NCBI GenBank assembly: GCA_019187365.1
Contig: JABARE010000034.1
Coordinates: forward strand, 1-55,860
Direction of reading: 5' to 3'
Source: Saprospiraceae bacterium
GTDB taxonomy: Bacteria > Bacteroidota > Bacteroidia > Chitinophagales > Saprospiraceae
Length of the DNA: 55,860 nt
Positions within the stretch are counted from its first letter, which is position 1. Each line of letters starts with the position of its first letter. Below the pieces are notes generated by a model that saw nothing but the letters and a program-made list of their open reading frames with translations, was not told where the DNA came from and searched no databases. A program made the translations under genes and the position numbers. Shown here in pieces: positions 51,351 through 55,860 of this stretch.

Positions 51351-51378
51351 CAAATTTACAAATTTGAAGTTAGTGCAA
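51351..51378 (-). promoter_or_regulatory. Promoter of the four-helix membrane protein gene
   Basis: On the minus strand TTG (51376-51378) and TAAATTTG (51351-51358) are separated by 17 bp, the same geometry as at the GH3-like gene. The box is 10 nt before the ATG. The remaining 240 bp up to the transposase gene show no gene. Confidence 0.55.
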
Positions 51379-51618
51379 TCGCTCCATCCGGATCCACAAA
51401 TATGGAAAAACAAACTCCCTTACGCGCCTCGCTCGAAAAATATATCATTGACAACTGTAGGTGGATATAGCATCGGAATTAGAGAGCTTTTAATGGCAAA
51501 TATTTCTTTTAAAATAATGATCTCACATCATATCGCTGAATGCCTAGTTGTTCAACTTCGTTAATTGCAACCTAAGATATTGATAAGTTCTGTTGTCCGT
51601 ATAATGATGAAATATTAT

Positions 51619-52218
51619 TCATGGTTTTTTAGAATTTAGTCGGTCTGCAAACCAATTCGCAGGATTATTATGGATATAATCAGATATGGCATGAAATGAA
51701 TGATCGTTCCGGACAATGTGTTCATAATAATTACGTTGCCAAAATTTTCCATTAAATGGTTCCCATCCGTAATTTTTTACACCCCGGATATATTCGTTTG
51801 TAGTCATGGTTTTGAACCATTGTAGCACACGCTGTAGGGGTGAACCTGCGTGTTCGCTCAATATATTATCGTGTTCCCCCAAATCCGTTTGTTCGCCCGT
51901 TGGGGAATTGGGGCAGACACGCAGGTATGACCCTACGGGGATGGTTCCGGTATTTTCAATAATGCAATGGAAATGGTTGGGCATCACGATCATTCCATGG
52001 CATTGAATGTCCGGAAATTTTTTCTCCAATTCATAATACCATTTTTCAACCATTTTACCTGCGGCGTTCAATATCATTTGACCGTTTTCAACATAACCAA
52101 ATAAACAAACCCTATTCTGCACGCATATCGTAACAAAATACAACCCAGGCTGTGAATAATCATATCCGTGTAATCGTATGGAACGGCGGTGATGTTTCCG
52201 GGGATTGAATTTATCCAT
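51619..52218 (-). CDS. REP-associated tyrosine transposase (IS200-like, Y1_Tnp)
   Basis: A 199-residue single-copy transposase of the RAYT branch. The HUH metal-binding pair is in VMPNHFHCIIE. Candidates for the catalytic Tyr are in KFWQRNYYEHIVRN. YFVTICVQNRVCLFG is the N-terminal strand typical of the Y1 family. Such proteins are domesticated or act on short hairpin repeats. No REP-like repeats or terminal hairpins were noticed next to it. It marks the start of the AT-rich accessory region. Confidence 0.9.
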   Translation of the reverse strand: MDKFNPRKHHRRSIRLHGYDYSQPGLYFVTICVQNRVCLFGYVENGQMILNAAGKMVEKWYYELEKKFPDIQCHGMIVMPNHFHCIIENTGTIPVGSYLRVCPNSPTGEQTDLGEHDNILSEHAGSPLQRVLQWFKTMTTNEYIRGVKNYGWEPFNGKFWQRNYYEHIVRNDHSFHAISDYIHNNPANWFADRLNSKKP

Positions 52219-52321
52219 TGGCCAGCGGCTGGTTGTCCAATACCCTATCCAGCGGATAACCCAAACGCTGCATGGCGGTTACAGGAACGCGCTGCAGCAA
52301 ATGTTCTCTCTTGGGTTCCAT
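52211..52321 (-). CDS. Possible 36-aa peptide overlapping the transposase start
   Basis: An ATG-initiated frame of 36 codons (EPKREHLLQRVPVTAMQRLG pattern in its first part) ends in TAA within the transposase start region, overlapping the transposase by 8 bp. It could be a leader peptide for translational coupling or a remnant of another gene. No relative known to me. Confidence 0.25.
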   Translation of the reverse strand: MEPKREHLLQRVPVTAMQRLGYPLDRVLDNQPLANG

Positions 52322-52794
52322 TCTGGCGGGATTTTGGGTTTTCAGGATTTATTCACGGGGGCATTAATTGGATGTTAAAGGTGTTCGTGACTCCTCACAG
52401 AACTTTAAGGAAATCGAGGAAGCTTACGCGGTTAGTCCATACTTTCCTTAAACTCTGAGTTTCCATGGCGTTGAAATTCTTGTCAAGGAATGATCTTGCA
52501 TTTTCTATGGGGCAGCCTTAGTTTGCAGAAGTCTGCAATACTCTTACAAATTTACACCACTGAGCGGGATCCATTTCAAGCAAGGGGGCAAGACAACAGG
52601 AGACAAACAAGAGCACGCTAATTCAGCAATAACCCAATAATAACAAGCATTTATGAAACAAAGGAAAGTCGTTTACTTTCCGATACAAAAAGTATAGTGC
52701 CCTTGTGTATCAAGGCTTTCAGCCGATTGGGCAACAAATAGGCAACAAAGTTGAGTGAAACAAGGGAAAACTGGTAACAAAATAGTGCTTCTGA
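52322..52794. other. AT-rich region without a gene; GGCAACAAA direct repeats
   Basis: No convincing open frame is seen in this 470-bp stretch. It contains a direct repeat GGCAACAAA at 52730-52738 and 52741-52749 (11-bp period), of a sort seen near integration sites, but I cannot show a matching copy in the window. Confidence 0.3.
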
Positions 52795-53289
52795 TTAAAA
52801 GTCGTTGACTGTTTGGTAGAGTCCTTTTCGATTCGACTTTGCAAATATATTGATTTGCTGAAAATCTGCTAACGCTTCACAATAATACCTGCTGTAAGGC
52901 TTTGCAAAGCCCTCCTTTATCATCAATTCATTTAAGCAAGTACCATCAGGAAGAAACACATAAGCCAGTGTACGGCCAAAAGAATCAATGCTGTGAGGCT
53001 TTTCAAGTTGGATCGTAACAGACGTTCCAACTGGTGCAATTGAGTTCAGAAAATCTTTTGACTTCTTACCCAACAATAACAGAAGCTGGCCGGGTAAGTG
53101 TGATTCTCTTTCATCCTGTTGCAGCTTTTTAGACCGTCTTATTTCGGGTGCATCAATGCCCAGGAAGCGAATTTCTTCTTCCTGTTTATTGAATGGATTC
53201 ACTACAAACAGACCATCCCCATCAACCACTTTAGTGATTTTGAGGTGTGTTTTGATTATTGCTTGTCCGTATGCTTTGAATTGCACCAT
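52795..53289 (-). CDS. Thermonuclease (staphylococcal nuclease-like) family protein
   Basis: A 164-residue protein with an SNase-like OB fold. VVDGDGLFV and IRFLGIDAPE carry the first metal/catalytic residues, and DSFGRTLAYVFLPDGTCLNELMIKEGFAKPY carries the catalytic Arg and following helix. The N-terminal 14 residues do not form a good signal peptide, so location is unclear. Genes of this family are common cargo of Bacteroidota conjugative elements. The DNA is noticeably AT-rich compared with the region before 51 kb. Confidence 0.87.
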   Translation of the reverse strand: MVQFKAYGQAIIKTHLKITKVVDGDGLFVVNPFNKQEEEIRFLGIDAPEIRRSKKLQQDERESHLPGQLLLLLGKKSKDFLNSIAPVGTSVTIQLEKPHSIDSFGRTLAYVFLPDGTCLNELMIKEGFAKPYSRYYCEALADFQQINIFAKSNRKGLYQTVNDF

Positions 53290-53308
53290 TTTGCACTGCG
53301 TAAACTGC

Positions 53309-53338
53309 TGTAATTCAATGTAATAGAATGTATATTTG
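53309..53338 (+). promoter_or_regulatory. 10-bp phased repeats ending in a -7 box
   Basis: TGTAATTCAA, TGTAATAGAA and TGTATATTTG follow one another with exact 10-bp spacing. The third contains TATATTTG (53331-53338), a TAnnTTTG box for the gene at 53381. Spacing of one helical turn suggests an operator. Confidence 0.45.
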
Positions 53339-53380
53339 CTAAAGATATTTGAATTTTCAAACTCTTAAAAAAATAGCAAA

Positions 53381-54187
53381 ATGGCAAGACAAACTGGTCT
53401 CGTTCGTTACTCCGGCACAATGGGCGGTGTACGACATTTCAAAATCAAAGGACTGCAAGGCGACTTCGCAGGACTTGTAGGCGGTCCCAATGGTGACCAA
53501 ATCTTAACTGCACCCGAATTTGAACGTACTCGTGAAAACATGAACGAGTTCGGAGGCTGTGCAACAGCCGGTAAATCTGTTCGGGTTGCCCTTTCTCAAA
53601 TCATTAAGCAAATGAGTGACCCTCAAATGACAGGTCGCCTCACTGCGATAATGAAAAAAATCAATCTGGAAGATCAGACTGAAGCAAGGGGTTACCGTGC
53701 AATTCTGATTTCGCAGCAAAGCCAGTACCTGAACCGATTTGCGTTTGACAAAAACGTGAGCTTGGAAGGTGTGTTTGTTGCTCCGTTCACTCTGTCCCAC
53801 ACTCCAGGTCGTGACAGCGGTACTTTAACCGTTCCAGCTTTCAACCCTGCAAACTTGGTGAATGCTCCTGCTGGTGCTACTCATTTTCGCTTAATCCATG
53901 CTCTGGCTTGTGTATCGGATTTTGCCTACAATGACACTACCGGAGTTTATGAACCGATTGACGCAGCCAATAATGAACTTTCAGACGTTCAGTATTCCGG
54001 CTACATTGATTTGTTCTCACCTGTTGCAACGTCAACTGTTGTAACTGCTACCCTGCCGGGTTCTCCAACCCTTACGGCTGATGCAAGTGTGTTGCAGTGT
54101 ATTGGAATTGAGTTCTATCAGCAAGTTGGTGCCAACTACTACCTGTTCAACTCAGGTAATGCGTTGAAGATTCAGGAAATTTTCTAA
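53381..54187 (+). CDS. Bacteroidota-specific protein of unknown function
   Basis: A 268-residue soluble protein. The N-terminus MARQTGLVRYSGTMGGVRHFKI with EFERTRENMNEFGG about residues 46-59 matches a family that I have seen only in Bacteroidota, often in several copies per genome. Toward the C-terminus GATHFRLIHALACVSDF and VLQCIGIEFYQQVGANYYLF are typical. No function is known to me. It is followed directly by a strong terminator and has its own promoter, so it is monocistronic and probably well expressed. The DNA is AT-richer than the housekeeping part of the window. Confidence 0.75.
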   Translation: MARQTGLVRYSGTMGGVRHFKIKGLQGDFAGLVGGPNGDQILTAPEFERTRENMNEFGGCATAGKSVRVALSQIIKQMSDPQMTGRLTAIMKKINLEDQTEARGYRAILISQQSQYLNRFAFDKNVSLEGVFVAPFTLSHTPGRDSGTLTVPAFNPANLVNAPAGATHFRLIHALACVSDFAYNDTTGVYEPIDAANNELSDVQYSGYIDLFSPVATSTVVTATLPGSPTLTADASVLQCIGIEFYQQVGANYYLFNSGNALKIQEIF

Positions 54188-54210
54188 GGATTGAATTATC
54201 TGCTCCATTG

Positions 54211-54240
54211 AAAAAGCCTCGGTTTATCCGGGGCTTTTTT
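54211..54240 (+). terminator. Rho-independent terminator
   Basis: AAAAAGCCTCGG pairs with CCGGGGCTTTTTT across a TTTAT loop (one G-T pair), followed by a T run, 24 nt after the stop of the gene at 53381. Confidence 0.9.
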
Positions 54241-54336
54241 GTTGGCATAGCTGCCAATATTTTACGCTTAGAGGCGAATCATCTTGCCTTTAACCTTCCT
54301 TCATACTCGGGATAAAGGCGAAACAGGCGGAAGCGA

Positions 54337-54762
54337 TTAACGCCTCCGCATGAACTTGTAAAACACTGCCCTTTTTGCATCAGCTATAAGTAACAAGTTT
54401 TGCTTGTATAGCTTTTCAAGCTGCTGTAACTTTTGAAGGTCGGAAACCATTTTTCGTTCCTTTGGCTCGTTGCCGATTGCCTGGGCTGCTGCCTCCGCAA
54501 AAACCTTTCTAAAATCATTGATGCGTAAAAATGGAATGACTGAGCCGCACAAGTGGGGATGAAATGCTTTTGATTGCCATAAACCGAAACAAAGCCAATA
54601 ATAACGCTTCATTTCTGCTTCGCTTTCGCATGACATTACAAAACAATTGGCGGTTGGTTGCTCCAGAGGCTTACCGCTATTTAAGCCTTTACAGAGAATG
54701 AAAAATGAGTGCTGCGAAACTTCATTTTTGTGGCTGTACGTTTGAACTTTTGCTGACTGCAT
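54337..54762 (-). CDS. DUF6943-like mobile-element protein
   Basis: A 141-residue soluble protein. SFFILCKGLNSGKPLEQPTANCFVMSC and YYWLCFGLWQSKAFHPHLCGSVIPFLRINDFR match my recollection of a family (DUF6943) found in Bacteroidota conjugative elements. A C-terminal helical region (SDLQKLQQLEKLYKQNLLLIADAKRAVFYKF) follows. No activity is known to me. Its presence supports reading the right end of the window as part of an integrated element. Confidence 0.72.
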   Translation of the reverse strand: MQSAKVQTYSHKNEVSQHSFFILCKGLNSGKPLEQPTANCFVMSCESEAEMKRYYWLCFGLWQSKAFHPHLCGSVIPFLRINDFRKVFAEAAAQAIGNEPKERKMVSDLQKLQQLEKLYKQNLLLIADAKRAVFYKFMRRR

Positions 54763-54865
54763 ACACGTAGGGATTTAAAATTTTGCTCCGCTACGCTTCG
54801 CACACATTTTTAAAAGAAAACAGAAAAAAAACCGGAAAATAAAAGAAAAAAGAAAGCCATTTGAC

Positions 54866-54985
54866 AGGGCGGCAAGGGCAAAAAACCAAAAGGAAACGGA
54901 ATAAATGATAGCCTTGTGCGTTGGCCTTGTGTTTATGCCGTAGTCTTTTGGTTTTTTATCAGCGTGGGCTTGTGCGTGCCGCCCT
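54866..54985. repeat. Large imperfect inverted repeat with internal direct repeats
   Basis: An outer stem AGGGCGGCA (54866-54874) / TGCCGCCCT (54977-54985) encloses an inner perfect 13-bp stem AAAAAACCAAAAG (54880-54892) / CTTTTGGTTTTTT (54945-54957). The 52-nt loop holds GCCTTGTG twice, and CTTGTGCGT occurs a third time between the right arms. No gene occupies 54763-55093, so this may be a structured RNA, an origin of transfer, or a replication-type site. Confidence 0.7.
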
Positions 54986-55093
54986 AACTTTGCTGCCTTT
55001 TTTATTTTTTAAAAGTGGGCCTCCAAAATATTTTTTGATAAAAAGTGATTTTTCTTCAATTCCGACATATTTATAATAAATAACATTATATCT

Positions 55094-55309
55094 ATGGTTT
55101 ACAATTACAACAAACAATCAATCCTAACTCCATTGGAGAACGGACAACCTCACATTTTTGAGGAATTAAAAAGGACAATGCAAGACCAAATCAATGAAGG
55201 TCATCAAATCAAAATCAACAATCAGATTGTGGGATTTCCGGTTGAAGGAGAAGTATTACTCAGATCCATTCAGGAGGTAGATACTTGGTTTGAAGGATAC
55301 GGATTTTAG
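55094..55309 (+). CDS. Small hypothetical protein, 71 aa
   Basis: A 71-residue acidic product starting at ATG 55094. PHIFEELKRTMQDQINEG and VEGEVLLRSIQEVDTWFEGYGF suggest an alpha-helical fold with no signal peptide. It follows an AT-rich leader. I do not recognise a family, but codon composition resembles its neighbours in the accessory region. Confidence 0.45.
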   Translation: MVYNYNKQSILTPLENGQPHIFEELKRTMQDQINEGHQIKINNQIVGFPVEGEVLLRSIQEVDTWFEGYGF

Positions 55310-55860
55310 TGGGTCGGCTATGGGGTAAACAAGTCGTAGAAAAAATAAAGCATACCGCTTTCAATTGTGTGGTGGGTCAAGGGTAAATGCAATGACGTAA
55401 CGGAGTGAAGCAAATCAGTTTGGCGGCTTGGAGTGGCATGTGCAATTTGCTTAGAAGCATTGGGGGCTTTTGTAAATTATCCAAACACAAAAGCCCTTGC
55501 AGCGTGGGTTAAGCAAATGCCATGACACGGAAAGCCAGTGCGGTTGCTTTGCGAAACGTAGAGAAGGAATTGCTTTTGCCGTGCGGTGCTGAGGTGAGTG
55601 AAATGAACGGAGACGAAATGAAGTGAAGGATAGTGTAGTGAATGAAGAGAAGCGGAATGAACGGAACGCCTGAACGAAATGGAGGCGAAGAGAATGAACT
55701 GACCGCAAGCACATGGCCATAAAACAAATCATGGAGAGTATAAAATACTTTGTGTAACTGGGAAAATTGCAATACAAGAACTCCCGGAGAATTTTGTGTA
55801 AAAGAGGCCGTTGTTTAAGAATCGAAGCCTAAATTACTGCAATGGACAGAAAAAATGAAT
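55310..55860. other. Purine-rich region without a gene; contains a 10-bp hairpin
   Basis: No convincing gene. A perfect 10-bp inverted repeat GGGCTTTTGT (55464-55473) / ACAAAAGCCC (55487-55496) with a 13-nt loop could be a terminator or recombination site. From 55570 to 55700 the plus strand is a purine-rich run of irregular GAATGAACGG/GAAATGAAG units, similar in texture to the 148-bp repeat but not homologous as far as I can see. Confidence 0.45.

Overview
This window is a chromosomal segment of a member of the Bacteroidota, probably Saprospiria-like. That assignment is an inference from four things. There are several Por/T9SS-secreted proteins with type A and type B C-terminal sorting domains. 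The bamD, rpoZ (Bacteroidota-type omega), coaBC, DUF4835-like gene order is present. The -7 promoter boxes have the form TAnnTTTG. Shine-Dalgarno sequences are almost absent. The first ~51 kb is moderately GC-rich and mostly dense housekeeping and envelope genes. From about 51.3 kb the DNA becomes AT-rich and sparsely coding and carries mobile-element-type genes. Layout: (1) 1-868 holds a tandem array of a 148-bp non-coding repeat, running in from the left edge. A second array of the same repeat lies at 20525-20945, next to a 41-bp array that contains a reverse-complement piece of it. (2) 1.4-7.0 kb has a rhomboid protease operon and a divergent tdk-purH-coaX-outer membrane protein operon. (3) 7.0-11 kb has a secreted delta-60 repeat protein, a LolA-like protein and a GH3-like enzyme. 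(4) 11.1-20.3 kb is a long co-directional run: bamD, rpoZ, coaBC, DUF4835, purN, a 1445-residue Ig-repeat protein with a type B sorting domain, and a pseudouridine synthase. (5) 21.2-27.1 kb has an S9 peptidase, a beta-helix protein, an RsmB-type rRNA methyltransferase and an OmpA-family protein. (6) 27.3-32.0 kb encodes a three-subunit 2-oxoacid oxidoreductase whose first subunit joins a GltD-like flavoprotein to ferredoxin clusters. (7) 32.1-40.6 kb is a surface-polysaccharide region: YfhO-like membrane protein, glycosyltransferase, AsnB-type amidotransferase, methyltransferase and Wzx-type flippase. (8) 40.7-47.6 kb is a stress module: membrane transporter-like protein, three UspA proteins, Hsp20, a CBS protein, an unknown acidic protein, a FixL-like PAS histidine kinase, and a response regulator fused to a Crp/Fnr DNA-binding module. 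(9) 47.8-51.3 kb has a secreted C10 cysteine protease, a coupled lipoprotein and a small membrane protein. (10) 51.6 kb to the end has a REP-associated (IS200-like) transposase, a thermonuclease-family protein, a Bacteroidota-specific protein of unknown function, a DUF6943-like protein and structured non-coding DNA, consistent with the edge of an integrated element. How genes work together: tdk, purH and purN serve nucleotide supply, and coaX and coaBC serve coenzyme A synthesis. The clearest regulatory system is in region 8. Three sites of the form CTGAT-N3-TGTCA(A/G), which match the FixK/FNR anaerobox core, lie in the two divergent promoter regions of the module. Two of them sit at exactly the same distance (29.5 bp) from the -7 boxes of uspA and the CBS gene. 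This suggests that a FixL-like kinase and a one-piece FixJ-FixK-like regulator control the stress genes. The most unusual non-coding feature is the 148-bp repeat, whose two sequence variants differ by paired substitutions that keep a stem intact.
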